Source: Pelagibacteraceae bacterium AG-390-L03 (GTDB lineage: Bacteria; Pseudomonadota; Alphaproteobacteria; Pelagibacterales; Pelagibacteraceae). Taken from it: 54,839 nt of DNA. A program made the translations under genes and the position numbers. The stretch spans positions 1 through 54,839 of the forward strand of contig QCHA01000006.1 in NCBI GenBank assembly GCA_003279685.1, read 5' to 3'. The notes beneath the pieces are model-generated. The model was not told the DNA's origin, searched no databases, and was given only the letters and a program-made list of their open reading frames with translations. Positions 18,746-26,806 of this stretch are shown here, in pieces; the stretch's first letter is position 1, and every line of letters starts with the position of its first letter.

Positions 18746-19881
18746 TTACTTGCGATTTTTTTTTTTGGATCATAAAAAGGTTTTTCAACTACAACACAAT
18801 TAAATTTTCCTTCATTAGTATTCGCTTGAAATGTATTCCCTAATTCAGATTGCTCAATTGAAACCATAGCTAAAGCTATATTCTTTTTTAGTCTTGGAGA
18901 ATAAACTGCTGATGTAATTTTACCAATTACTTCATTATTTTTTTCAATTTTCCAGAATGTAGTATTTGGTCCTTTTAAGGGCTTACAATCGATTTCAATA
19001 CCCACTTGTTTTCTTGTTATACCTTTATCTTTAATTTTTTGTAATGCTTCTTTGCCAACAAAATTTATATTATTATCAAAACTTACTAAACGATCCAATC
19101 CTAACTCAAATGGATTGGTATTGATATCAGCATCTGCATGATAAGAAAGCATTCCACCTTCAATTCTTCTAATTGATGAAGTATGACCTGGCTGTAAACC
19201 ATGTTCTTTTCCAGCTAACATTATTTTTTCATATAATTCATTTCCTTTAGATCCATCCCTTAAATATATTTCATAACCAAGTTCACTTGACCAACCAGTT
19301 CTTGATACGATTAAAGGAATACCGTCCAGATTATATTCTCTTAGCCAATAATATTTTAAATCCTTTATATCTTCTCCAAAAAGTTTAACCATTATTTCAC
19401 TAGATGTAGGACCTTGTAATTGTAATGGTGAAACATCTGGTTCTTTAATTTTAACATTTAAGCCCGAGTTAACAGCTACACCCTGTGCCCATAATAAAAT
19501 ATCGCTATCTGCTAGCGATAACCAAAAATGATTTTCAGCTAATCTTAGTAGTACTGGATCATTTAAAATACCACCTTCGTTATTTGTAATTAAAACATAT
19601 TTACATTGTCCAACAGCAAGTTTTGATAAGTCTCTAGGTGTTAACAATTGTGTAAATTTGTAAGCGTCAGGACCGGTGATCTCAACTTGTCTTTCAACAG
19701 CTACATCACAAAGAATAGCTTTTTCAATTAAGTTCCAAAAATTTTGTTCAGGGTTCCCAAAATCTCTTGGAATATACATATGATTGTAAACTGAAAAACC
19801 TGTGGCCCCCCATTTAACTGTAGAGTCAAAGTAAGGTGATTTTCTGATTTGTGTGCCAAAACCAAAGTTTTTATTACTCAT
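18742..19881 (-). CDS. DmdA-like / GcvT-fold tetrahydrofolate-dependent methyltransferase
   Basis: This 379-aa protein has the aminomethyltransferase fold. It contains AVERQVEITGPDAYKFTQ, LTPRDLSKLAVGQC, NEGGILNDPV and EPDVSPLQLQGPTSSE, a set close to the DMSP demethylase DmdA and its paralogues. DmdA moves a methyl group from dimethylsulfoniopropionate to tetrahydrofolate. The C-terminal half (IRRIEGGMLSYHADAD) departs from what I recall of true DmdA (LLSYGND), so a paralogue acting on another methylated compound is equally possible. It lies downstream of aceA on the same strand, but a terminator between them suggests a separate or read-through transcript. Confidence 0.75.
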   Translation of the reverse strand: MSNKNFGFGTQIRKSPYFDSTVKWGATGFSVYNHMYIPRDFGNPEQNFWNLIEKAILCDVAVERQVEITGPDAYKFTQLLTPRDLSKLAVGQCKYVLITNNEGGILNDPVLLRLAENHFWLSLADSDILLWAQGVAVNSGLNVKIKEPDVSPLQLQGPTSSEIMVKLFGEDIKDLKYYWLREYNLDGIPLIVSRTGWSSELGYEIYLRDGSKGNELYEKIMLAGKEHGLQPGHTSSIRRIEGGMLSYHADADINTNPFELGLDRLVSFDNNINFVGKEALQKIKDKGITRKQVGIEIDCKPLKGPNTTFWKIEKNNEVIGKITSAVYSPRLKKNIALAMVSIEQSELGNTFQANTNEGKFNCVVVEKPFYDPKKKIASN

Positions 19882-19918
19882 TTTTGTTAACTAACAGTCC
19901 ATTTCATTGTTTTCAAAT

Positions 19919-19942
19919 AAAAAATAGCCCTGTTAGGGGCTA
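19919..19942 (-). terminator. terminator of the isocitrate lyase transcript
   Basis: Read on the minus strand, TAGCCCC and GGGCTA arms (plus-strand 19937-19942 and 19925-19930, with an extra T-G pair and a 4-nt loop) form a GC-rich hairpin followed by a run of six T (plus-strand A-run 19919-19924). This is a clear intrinsic terminator 31 nt after the aceA stop. Confidence 0.82.
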
Positions 19943-19972
19943 CTAAAAAAATTAGAGGGAATCTATTTTTAT

Positions 19973-21247
19973 TTAAAATTGTTCAGATTCAGTTGAACCT
20001 GTCATCGCAGTTGTAGAGCTTTTACCTCTGCTAATAGTATTTGAAACTGCATCAAAATAAGAAGTACCAACCTCTCTTTGATGTTTGACACTAGTATATC
20101 CATCTTTTTCTCTAGAAAACTCTTGTTGTTGTATTCTTGAATAAGCAGCCATACCTTCTTTTTTATATTTTTCTGCAAGTTCAAAAATAGCTATGTTTTG
20201 AGTATGAAAGCCTGCTAGTGTTATAAATTGAAATTTATAACCCATCTTAGCAATTTCTTGTTGGAACGAAGCTATTTCATCATCACTTAAATGTTTTTTC
20301 CAATTAAATGAAGGTGAGCAATTATATGCTAATAATTTACCTGGGAACTTTTCATGAATTGCATCAGCAAACTTTTTAGCCTCTGCTAGGTTTGGAGTAG
20401 CTGTTTCACACCAAATTAAATCAGCATATGTAGCGTATGCTAGTCCTCTTGAGATTGCTTGTTCAATTCCATCTTTCACATAAAAGAATCCCTCTGGTGA
20501 TCTTTCACCTGTTAAAAAAGGTTTATCGTTTTCGTCAAAATCATTAGTAATCAATTTTGCAGCATTAGCGTCTGTTCTTGCTAAGATAATTAAAGGAACT
20601 TCAGCAATGTCTGCAGCAAGTCTTGCTGATTTTAAATTCTTAATCATTGTTCCAGTTGGAACTAAAACTTTACCACCCATATGCCCACATTTTTTTTCAC
20701 TAGCTAACTGATCTTCAAAATGAACGCCTGCTGCCCCGGCTCTTATAAATTTTTTAGTAAGTTCAAATACATTTAATGGTCCACCAAATCCAGCTTCGCC
20801 ATCAGCAATTATTGGTAACAAATAATCAATTTTTTCTTCATCTTTCATATCACCATCTTTAATTTCCATATGTTGAATCTGATCAGCTCTTACTAGAGAG
20901 TTATTCATAGTTTCAACTAATTTTGGTGCACTATCATAAGGGTATAATGATTGATCTGGATACATTTCACCAGCTGTATTTGAATCAGCAGCAACTTGCC
21001 ATCCACTTAAATAAATTGCTTTTAATCCTGCTTTTGCATGCTGCACTGCTTGATTTCCAGATAATGAACCCAGAGTATTAACATAAGATTCTGAATTTAA
21101 TAAATTCCATAATTTGTGTGATTGATTCTTACATAAAGAATATTCAATTTTAATTGAGCCTCTTAATCTTTCAACTTCTTCATCTGTGTAGTCTCGTTTA
21201 ATTCCAGCAAATCTTTTTAGGTCGTATGAGATATTTTCTGCACTCAT
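19973..21247 (-). CDS. aceA: Isocitrate lyase
   Basis: This 424-aa protein is the first enzyme of the glyoxylate bypass, splitting isocitrate to glyoxylate and succinate. The catalytic loop KKCGHMGGK is intact, with [23 protein letters not shown] for metal binding and YNCSPSFNW toward the C-terminus. The length is as expected for the bacterial short form. The gene is transcribed away from a RamB/ScfR-type regulator, with a 53-aa ORF between, and is probably controlled by the TTTACAA repeats there. The ribosome site AAGGATAA lies before the start on the minus strand. Its terminator lies at 19919-19942. Confidence 0.96.
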   Translation of the reverse strand: MSAENISYDLKRFAGIKRDYTDEEVERLRGSIKIEYSLCKNQSHKLWNLLNSESYVNTLGSLSGNQAVQHAKAGLKAIYLSGWQVAADSNTAGEMYPDQSLYPYDSAPKLVETMNNSLVRADQIQHMEIKDGDMKDEEKIDYLLPIIADGEAGFGGPLNVFELTKKFIRAGAAGVHFEDQLASEKKCGHMGGKVLVPTGTMIKNLKSARLAADIAEVPLIILARTDANAAKLITNDFDENDKPFLTGERSPEGFFYVKDGIEQAISRGLAYATYADLIWCETATPNLAEAKKFADAIHEKFPGKLLAYNCSPSFNWKKHLSDDEIASFQQEIAKMGYKFQFITLAGFHTQNIAIFELAEKYKKEGMAAYSRIQQQEFSREKDGYTSVKHQREVGTSYFDAVSNTISRGKSSTTAMTGSTESEQF

Positions 21248-21309
21248 TTTTATTTATCCTTATGATGTTATTTGTTATTGAAGAAAATTGAATCTAAGTA
21301 AGAAGTGAA

Positions 21310-21471
21310 TTATTTATTATCGTTTGAAGTTTCGATAAGATCATTCATTCCACTTGAACCCCAATCACAATGATCATCTCTCATGTAGATACCTCTACGG
21401 TTGTGTTGATCTAAATCTTCCTTATTGATGATTTGAGCTTCATTTTCAGTGTTTTTTAATTTATTATTCAT
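21310..21471 (-). CDS. Small uncharacterised 53-aa protein upstream of aceA
   Basis: This minus-strand ORF (MNNKLKNTENEAQ... to ...ETSNDNK) ends 62 nt before the aceA start and lies between the TTTACAA operator cluster and aceA. It should therefore be the first gene of the aceA transcript. It is hydrophilic. The middle (NRRGIYMRDDHCDWGSSGM, about residues 24-42) is rich in residues usually conserved for structure or binding (Cys, His, Trp, Gly, Asp), while the ends are low-complexity. I do not recognise the family. The codon pattern looks coding and no other ORF competes for this space. Confidence 0.55.
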   Translation of the reverse strand: MNNKLKNTENEAQIINKEDLDQHNRRGIYMRDDHCDWGSSGMNDLIETSNDNK

Positions 21472-21484
21472 TTAAATCTTATAA

Positions 21485-21573
21485 TTTACAAGATTTACAA
21501 AATCTATTAAAATCCTTAAAAACCTTGTAAATCAAAGAAAAAAATTGTAAAAATTAATTTACAAAATTTACAA
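21485..21573. promoter_or_regulatory. Operator cluster: six TTTACAA repeats between aceA and its likely regulator
   Basis: TTTACAA occurs at 21485-21491, 21494-21500, 21558-21564 and 21567-21573, as two tandem pairs each with a 9-bp period. The inverse TTGTAAA occurs at 21525-21531 and 21545-21551. The cluster fills the space between the divergent starts at 21471 and 21583. RamB-type regulators bind AT-rich sites with a TTTGCAAA-like core, so this is the probable binding region for the adjacent regulator, acting on both directions (inference). Confidence 0.65.
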
Positions 21574-21582
21574 ATAGAAAAT

Positions 21583-23016
21583 ATGAGTCAATTAGATTTA
21601 AAAATAGGTCCTAAAATAAAGTCTTTTAGAAGACAATTAGGACTTCAAGCAAATAAACTTGCTGGAGATTTAGGTATTTCACCAAGTTATTTAAATTTAA
21701 TAGAAAGCGGAAAAAGAAAAATTGATGGAGATTTACTTCTTTTGGTCTGTGAAAAATTGAATATCAATTTATCCGATCTAACCTCTAAAACAGATATTAA
21801 CTTGCAAAATACTATATCGGAAATTTTAGATGATACATTATTTGAAGATTTAGATATTTTGGGACCTGAAGTTAAAGATTTAGTGAGTACAAATCCAAAA
21901 ATTGGAAAAGCGATTGTTAGACTTGGTGATATTCTTAAAAAAAAAGACCATGAATTAATCAACAAGATTGAAAAGATATCAGGAAAAATTGTAGATAATA
22001 GAAAGAATTCTTTTCCAGGAGAAGTTATTTCAGATTTTTTACAGGTAAATAAAAATTATTTTCCTAAGTTAGAAGATTTTGCAAATAAAGTTTTTGGAAA
22101 GATTCAAAAAAATAATCGTACAAGATATATTGCATTATGTGAATATTTGAAATCTGAATATTCAATAAAAGTTTTAGATGTAATACCAGAAGAAAACAAA
22201 CCTTTTTCAAAAATTTTTAATAAAAATAAAAAAGAACTTTTGTTAAGTGACTACAGCTCATTAGAGACAAAAAAATTACATGCCGCAGCACAGATTGCTC
22301 AAGAAGGTGCTGGTAAAGAAATTGATCAATATTTGTCAACGTTTAGTTTTCCATCAGAAGAGTCAAAAAAATTAACCAAGGTAGCTTTATTAAATTATTG
22401 TGGTGCTGCAATATTGATGCCTTATAAACTATTTCATTTGGAGTGTAAAAAACTTAAATATGACTTAGAATTGTTACAAAATACATTTGCAACATCATTT
22501 GAACAAGTTGCACATAGAGTTACATGTTTGCAAGATCCAAAACTTCCAGGAATTCCATTTCATTTTTTAAGAGTAGATATGGCAGGAAATATATCTAAAA
22601 GATTTTCTTTATCAGGTATTGATATACCAAGATATGGAGGAGCATGTCCGAGATGGAATGTTTATTCTGCTTTAACAAGACCAGGTGTTATTCAGGCTGC
22701 TGTTAGTAAGATGACCAATGGTGAAAAATATGTTTGTATTGCAAGAACTGTTGAAAAAGGTATTGGACGGTTCGGACAAGCAAAAAGTATATTGTCAATT
22801 GGTCTTGGTTGCGAGGCTAAATATGCAAAGGATTTTGTTTACACAGAAAATATAAATATTAATGATAAATCAACCGAAATCCCTATTGGTGTATCTTGTA
22901 GAACTTGTGATCGATTAGATTGTTCTCAAAGAGCATTTCCACCATTACATAAAAAATTTGATGTAGATTTAAACTCTAGAGGAGTTTCTGTTTATGTCAG
23001 TGACAACAATTCTTAA
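21583..23016 (+). CDS. XRE-family regulator of the RamB/ScfR (short-chain acyl / glyoxylate) type
   Basis: This 477-aa protein has an N-terminal XRE helix-turn-helix (residues 9-66, with LAGDLGISPSYLNLIESGKR as the recognition part), an IrrE-like central domain (about 190-310) without an HExxH metal site, and a C-terminal DUF2083-type domain. That last domain contains GGACPRWNVY and the Cys cluster CRTCDRLDCSQRAFPP. Characterised relatives control glyoxylate bypass, methylcitrate or acyl-CoA genes and may sense acyl-CoA. Divergent placement next to aceA and the shared repeats support control of aceA and autoregulation. The start is the ATG just after the last repeat. Confidence 0.9.
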   Translation: MSQLDLKIGPKIKSFRRQLGLQANKLAGDLGISPSYLNLIESGKRKIDGDLLLLVCEKLNINLSDLTSKTDINLQNTISEILDDTLFEDLDILGPEVKDLVSTNPKIGKAIVRLGDILKKKDHELINKIEKISGKIVDNRKNSFPGEVISDFLQVNKNYFPKLEDFANKVFGKIQKNNRTRYIALCEYLKSEYSIKVLDVIPEENKPFSKIFNKNKKELLLSDYSSLETKKLHAAAQIAQEGAGKEIDQYLSTFSFPSEESKKLTKVALLNYCGAAILMPYKLFHLECKKLKYDLELLQNTFATSFEQVAHRVTCLQDPKLPGIPFHFLRVDMAGNISKRFSLSGIDIPRYGGACPRWNVYSALTRPGVIQAAVSKMTNGEKYVCIARTVEKGIGRFGQAKSILSIGLGCEAKYAKDFVYTENININDKSTEIPIGVSCRTCDRLDCSQRAFPPLHKKFDVDLNSRGVSVYVSDNNS

Positions 23017-23019
23017 ATA

Positions 23020-23184
23020 ATGATCAAATATATATTACCAGCTATAATTATTTTCTTAATTGTTCTATTTTGGGAAAAAATTACTGAATACTTCTATAAA
23101 AGATTTAATATTAGGTTGAATTACATAGTTGTCAGTTCAATAATAGTTGCCATTACTGCTATTCTTTTACTCCTTAACTATTAA
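23020..23184 (+). CDS. Small two-TM membrane protein, 54 aa
   Basis: This ORF starts 4 nt after the regulator's stop codon and ends 5 nt before the next gene. It encodes two hydrophobic segments (about residues 3-17 and 35-52) separated by a charged, aromatic linker (WEKITEYFYKRFN). This is a reasonable two-helix membrane hairpin. Tight spacing on both sides argues that it is a real member of the gene string. Function unknown. Confidence 0.5.
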   Translation: MIKYILPAIIIFLIVLFWEKITEYFYKRFNIRLNYIVVSSIIVAITAILLLLNY

Positions 23185-23189
23185 TAGAT

Positions 23190-23459
23190 ATGACCAATAT
23201 TGATATTTCTAATTACAAACTTGTTGAATCTGATGATGTCTTTACTTTAACAAATGAGAATACAACAATTGGATTTGTTCGCTTTAATGTAAAAGGAAAG
23301 GTGGAATATATATTTGTTAATCCAATTTTTAGAAAACAAGGTTTAGCAAAAAAATTACTTAAACTTGTTAAAGAAAAAACAGGTAAAGAAATAATGTTAC
23401 AAGAACCTATTAGTCCTTTGGGTTCAAAATTATTAAATTCATTAAATAAATGGAAATAA
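23190..23459 (+). CDS. Short GNAT-type N-acetyltransferase, 89 aa
   Basis: This is a minimal GNAT fold. VEYIFVNPIFRKQGLAKKLLKLV carries the beta4 strand and the acetyl-CoA pyrophosphate loop (R/Q-x-x-G-x-A), close to the GCN5-related YjdJ/NATD1 type of about 90 residues. It lacks the long N-terminal arm of larger GNATs, as that subgroup does. It overlaps the next gene by 10 nt. The substrate is unknown. Confidence 0.72.
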   Translation: MTNIDISNYKLVESDDVFTLTNENTTIGFVRFNVKGKVEYIFVNPIFRKQGLAKKLLKLVKEKTGKEIMLQEPISPLGSKLLNSLNKWK

Positions 23460-24205
23460 ATTTATTATTTTTTTTTACAGTTGTTCCTGCAATTGTTTTA
23501 TACGGAATTGCTAAGTCTGGGCTAGGTGGATCTATATCATTAATTTCAGTTCCATTAATGACTTTAGTGATGCCATTAAGTCAAGCATTAGCAATTATCT
23601 TACCAATTTTAATATTCTCTGACATGGTAGCAGTATATAGATTTAGAAAAGAATTTGATTTAAGTACTCTTAAATTGATAATTCCATTTGCAGGAATGGG
23701 AATTTTAATTGGATCATTAACATTTTCATATTTTTCAGAAGATATACTAAAATTTATTGTAGGTGTAATGGGGTTTATTTTTACAGTTCATTATTTTTTA
23801 TTTAAAAAAAATAAAGAGGAAAAATCTAAAAAGAATTTTTTTAAGGGAGCAATATGTTCAACTATTGCTGGGTTTACAAGCTTTTGTGTCCATGCCGGAG
23901 GTACTCCAACAAGTATTTATTTATTACCATTAAGATTAAAAAAGGAAATTTATGTTGGAACAAGAGTTATTTTTTTTACTTTTGTCAATTTAATTAAACT
24001 TCCATTTTATATTCATTTATCAATGATGAATCTTCAAACTTTTAAACAATCAATGTTACTTGTACCGCTGGCAATTATTGGAATATATATTGGATATAGA
24101 ATTCTTAAAATAATAGATGAAAAATTATTTTATAATATAATTTATATACTCATTTTATTTTCAAGCTCTAAATTAGTTTATGATTATTTTATTAAATATG
24201 TGTGA
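23450..24205 (+). CDS. TauE/SafE-family sulfite/sulfonate exporter-like permease
   Basis: This 251-aa protein has about eight hydrophobic segments. The N-terminal GIAKSGLGGSISLISVPLM motif is the TauE/SafE signature (G-x-GG-G...P) and is repeated in weaker form at GFTSFCVHAGGTPTSIYLL. Characterised members move sulfite, sulfoacetate or similar anions out of the cell. The window also encodes sulfonate functions (HpsN, phosphate acyltransferase) about 28 kb away, so a sulfite-export role is possible but not shown by context. The start lies inside the GNAT gene. Confidence 0.82.
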   Translation: MEINLLFFFTVVPAIVLYGIAKSGLGGSISLISVPLMTLVMPLSQALAIILPILIFSDMVAVYRFRKEFDLSTLKLIIPFAGMGILIGSLTFSYFSEDILKFIVGVMGFIFTVHYFLFKKNKEEKSKKNFFKGAICSTIAGFTSFCVHAGGTPTSIYLLPLRLKKEIYVGTRVIFFTFVNLIKLPFYIHLSMMNLQTFKQSMLLVPLAIIGIYIGYRILKIIDEKLFYNIIYILILFSSSKLVYDYFIKYV

Positions 24206-24206
24206 C

Positions 24207-24228
24207 AATTTCTTAAATTTAAGAAATT
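24207..24228. repeat. 22-nt perfect palindrome between the TauE and GNAT-like genes
   Basis: AATTTCTTAAA and TTTAAGAAATT form a perfect inverted repeat without a spacer. It is fully AT apart from two G:C pairs and has no T-run on either strand, so an operator is more likely than a terminator. Confidence 0.4.
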
Positions 24229-24256
24229 TACTGAACAAGTACTATTTATTATATCT

Positions 24257-24823
24257 ATGATTAAGATTTTAAATAAAAAATTTAAGCCAAGAATCAAAGC
24301 ACGTATAAGAAAAAATAAACAAATCTTTGGTAAAAATATCGATAGTTTTTTTGGATGGGTAAAAGGAGCTAAGTTAGTTGAGCTTAAAGAATGCAATACC
24401 AAAGAAGATCCCGTAAGACCTGAATTAGATAATAATTTTAGAACTGGTTATGGTAGAAAGATATATGGTGTAGAGTATCAAGGTGAAATTCATGCTGTTA
24501 TGTGTTTTGCTTACACAAATGAAATTCCTAAAAGTGTAGATGAATTGGAAAAATTAAGCACTGATGCTTTTTTGCAAAGTGCAATGAGAGATCAAAGCGG
24601 TGGACAAATTGCAATTGCATATACTGTTTGGTCCAAAAAAAAAGGTGGTGGTAAATTAATAGTTAAGGAAGTATTTAAAAAAATAAAAAAATCAAACCAT
24701 CTGAATAGATTGGTTACACTTTCACCTTTAACCGAGATGGCAACCAGCTTTCACACTAGAAATGGAGCTAAATTGTTACAAAAAAATGAAAACACTCAAA
24801 ATTTTGAGTACAAGATAATATAA
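24257..24823 (+). CDS. Uncharacterised protein with GNAT-like C-terminus, 188 aa
   Basis: I do not recognise a named family. The C-terminal third (LVTLSPLTEMATSFHTRNGAKL) resembles the last part of GNAT acetyltransferases, where a residue after a helix contacts coenzyme A and a final F-H-x-x-N-G-A-K strand closes the fold. The N-terminus is strongly basic (KILNKKFKPRIKARIRKNKQ), which could bind nucleic acid or membrane. The gene follows the TauE gene after 51 nt that contain a 22-nt AT-rich palindrome, and lies 4 nt before the SOUL pseudogene. Confidence 0.5.
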   Translation: MIKILNKKFKPRIKARIRKNKQIFGKNIDSFFGWVKGAKLVELKECNTKEDPVRPELDNNFRTGYGRKIYGVEYQGEIHAVMCFAYTNEIPKSVDELEKLSTDAFLQSAMRDQSGGQIAIAYTVWSKKKGGGKLIVKEVFKKIKKSNHLNRLVTLSPLTEMATSFHTRNGAKLLQKNENTQNFEYKII

Positions 24824-24827
24824 AACT

Positions 24828-25392
24828 ATGAAATTTTCAAAATTTGTAATTCTTATATTTTGTACTTTGAGCCTTTTACCTTATTCTTTGTCAATGGCTT
24901 ACGAGGAACCAAACTATGAAGTTGTTCAAAAAAATGAAATCTATGAGGTGAGAAAATATTCTGACCGTTTGGCTGTTGAAACTTTAGATTCTGGTTCAGA
25001 GAATAATTTTAGAAAATTATTTAATTATATATCTGGAAGAAATGAGGATAATGAGAAAATTAAGATGACAACTCCTGTTACTCAATTTGAAAAAGATGGG
25101 AATATGAGTATGCAATTTTATCTTCCTTCAAAATTCAACTCAAAAAAATGCACCTAAGCCAACAAGAGAAAATGTAAGAATTGTAAACATTGAAGGAGGT
25201 TTTTATGCTGTTATTAGATATTCTGGAAGAGCAAGTGATAAAAATTTTATAAAATATAAAAATATTTTGTTAAAAGAATTAAAAATAAATAATATTTTAA
25301 CCTTAAGTCCGCCTATAAGGGCAACTTATGATAGTCCTTTTACATTGCCAATGAATAGAAGAAATGAAGCAATGTTTAAAATAAAGTACTAA
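24828..25392 (+). pseudogene. SOUL-type heme-binding protein, frameshifted
   Basis: The first frame encodes a signal peptide (residues 1 to about 24) and the SOUL N-terminal half (YEVVQKNEIYEVRKYSDRLAVE, KIKMTTPVTQFEKDG), then stops at 25157. The remainder of the domain (NAPKPTRENVRIV, GFYAVIRYSGRAS and YDSPFTLPMNRRNEAMFKI) continues in another frame up to the TAA at 25390-25392. The switch is at the A7 run 25142-25148: six A would restore one continuous SOUL protein of about 187 aa. SOUL proteins bind heme or tetrapyrroles. This could be a real mutation, a sequencing indel or slippage; see findings. Confidence 0.85.
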
Positions 25393-25395
25393 TCG

Positions 25396-25812
25396 ATGAA
25401 ATCAAAATATAAAGCAATGGTTCTATCTTGCATGGATCCTAGATTTCAACTTCCTGTTTTTAAGTTTATAAAAAAAAAAAATTTAGTAAATAAATATAGC
25501 TCTTTTACTATCGCGGGGGCCGCTGTAGGGGTTACACATTTAAAATTTAAAAAATGGCATAGGGCTTTTTTAGATAATCTTAAAACCTCTATCAAATTAC
25601 ATAAAATTGAAAAATTAATAGTAGTTAATCATGAAGATTGTGGAGCTATAAAATTAGCTGAAAATAAAAAAAATTATGATGAAGAGACTATTCACAATAA
25701 TTCTTTTCAAAAACTTGAAAAAATAATTAATAAAAAGTTTCCTAAAATCAAATTAGAATTTTATATAATCAAATTAAATCAAAAAGTTTTAAGGGTTAAT
25801 TTTTTAAAATAA
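25396..25812 (+). CDS. Beta-carbonic-anhydrase-like zinc protein, 138 aa
   Basis: This short protein carries the beta-carbonic anhydrase zinc motifs: SCMDPR (Cys and the Asp/Arg dyad, residues 11-16) and HEDCGA (His and Cys ligands, about residues 75-80). It is shorter than typical beta-CAs (about 200 aa) and lacks their N-terminal arm. It belongs to a small CA-like group whose activity has not been firmly assigned, as far as I know. It begins 4 nt after the SOUL reading frame ends. A poorly conserved Lys-rich tail makes a C-terminal truncation possible. Confidence 0.72.
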   Translation: MKSKYKAMVLSCMDPRFQLPVFKFIKKKNLVNKYSSFTIAGAAVGVTHLKFKKWHRAFLDNLKTSIKLHKIEKLIVVNHEDCGAIKLAENKKNYDEETIHNNSFQKLEKIINKKFPKIKLEFYIIKLNQKVLRVNFLK

Positions 25813-25948
25813 GCCCTTAAGAACTCCCTTGATCAACCTCTTTGACTTTTAAATCTGATTCGACTTTTTTTTTATTTTATCGAATATCTTTTCAGCTATG
25901 TGTCTGGTAGTATAATTTCAAAATAATTACCCCGTTGTTAGAAGTTAA

Positions 25949-26806
25949 TTATTTTTTATCAATTAATTCACTAATAAAATTTTCACCATATCCATCATCT
26001 ACAGCTTTTTGAAAATAATTCTTATTGTCTTCAGCAACTTTTTCAGCTTCTGGAAAATCTTTTAATAGATCTTGAATGTAAGTTAAGTCTTTTACTGAAT
26101 TACTAGCTGTAAACTTAAATCCCTTAAAGTCCCCCATAAGTAAAGCATCAAAAATTCTAGTAAGTGCAGCTGAATTTCCAGAACCTAGTTTTGCAACATC
26201 AAATAATTTTTGTAAATCGAGGTCAAATTTTTTAGCTGCTTTTGTCATATGATTAATTAAAGCCACATTTCCAAGCGTTAAAAAATTGTTTAAAAGTTTT
26301 GATTTTGCACCCATTCCAACAGGGCCAAAATGAAAATAATTTTTACAAAAAAGTTTTAATATTTGTTCTGCTAATTTAAAGTTGTTGTTAGATGCTCCAA
26401 CAATACCACCTAAGACTCCTTCTTCAGCTTGAGCAGGGCCTCCCATCACAGGGCACTCAATATAATTAATATTATTAGATTGGTAAATTTTTTCAGTTTC
26501 TATTGATCCTGTTTTATTGTGAGTTGTGATATCTATTATTAAAGTATTTTTATCTAAAATTTTAGATAACTTAAGAGCAATTTCTTTTGCAATAGGAGTA
26601 TTAGTTACACATTTAATTAAAAAATTTAATTTTTTTTCTTTGAATTCTTCTAGAGTTTTAATTTCTTTTGCACCTTTGCTTACAATTTTTTCTATTGGTT
26701 TTCTATTTTTATTAGCAATTACAAATAAGTTATTACCTTTCTCCAAAATATTTTTAGCTATTCCATAACCCATATAGCCTACACCTATAAAACCTATATT
26801 ATTCAT
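25949..26806 (-). CDS. NAD(P)-dependent 3-hydroxyisobutyrate dehydrogenase-family protein
   Basis: This 285-aa beta-hydroxyacid dehydrogenase has the Rossmann signature GFIGVGYMGYGIAKNI, CPVMGGPAQAEEG in place of the usual P-V-S-G-G substrate loop, and the catalytic Lys in GMGAKSKLLNNF. Its start overlaps the upstream dioxygenase gene by 4 nt, so the two are translationally coupled and probably act in one pathway. It differs clearly from the paralogue at 5927. Ser-to-Met in the substrate loop suggests a different substrate. Confidence 0.82.
   Translation of the reverse strand: MNNIGFIGVGYMGYGIAKNILEKGNNLFVIANKNRKPIEKIVSKGAKEIKTLEEFKEKKLNFLIKCVTNTPIAKEIALKLSKILDKNTLIIDITTHNKTGSIETEKIYQSNNINYIECPVMGGPAQAEEGVLGGIVGASNNNFKLAEQILKLFCKNYFHFGPVGMGAKSKLLNNFLTLGNVALINHMTKAAKKFDLDLQKLFDVAKLGSGNSAALTRIFDALLMGDFKGFKFTASNSVKDLTYIQDLLKDFPEAEKVAEDNKNYFQKAVDDGYGENFISELIDKK

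Noticed and set aside
25857..25885. ATTCGA...TCGAAT inverted repeat with a long A/T-rich loop as terminator
   Set aside because: The stem is only 6 bp with a 16-nt loop; too weak to call.
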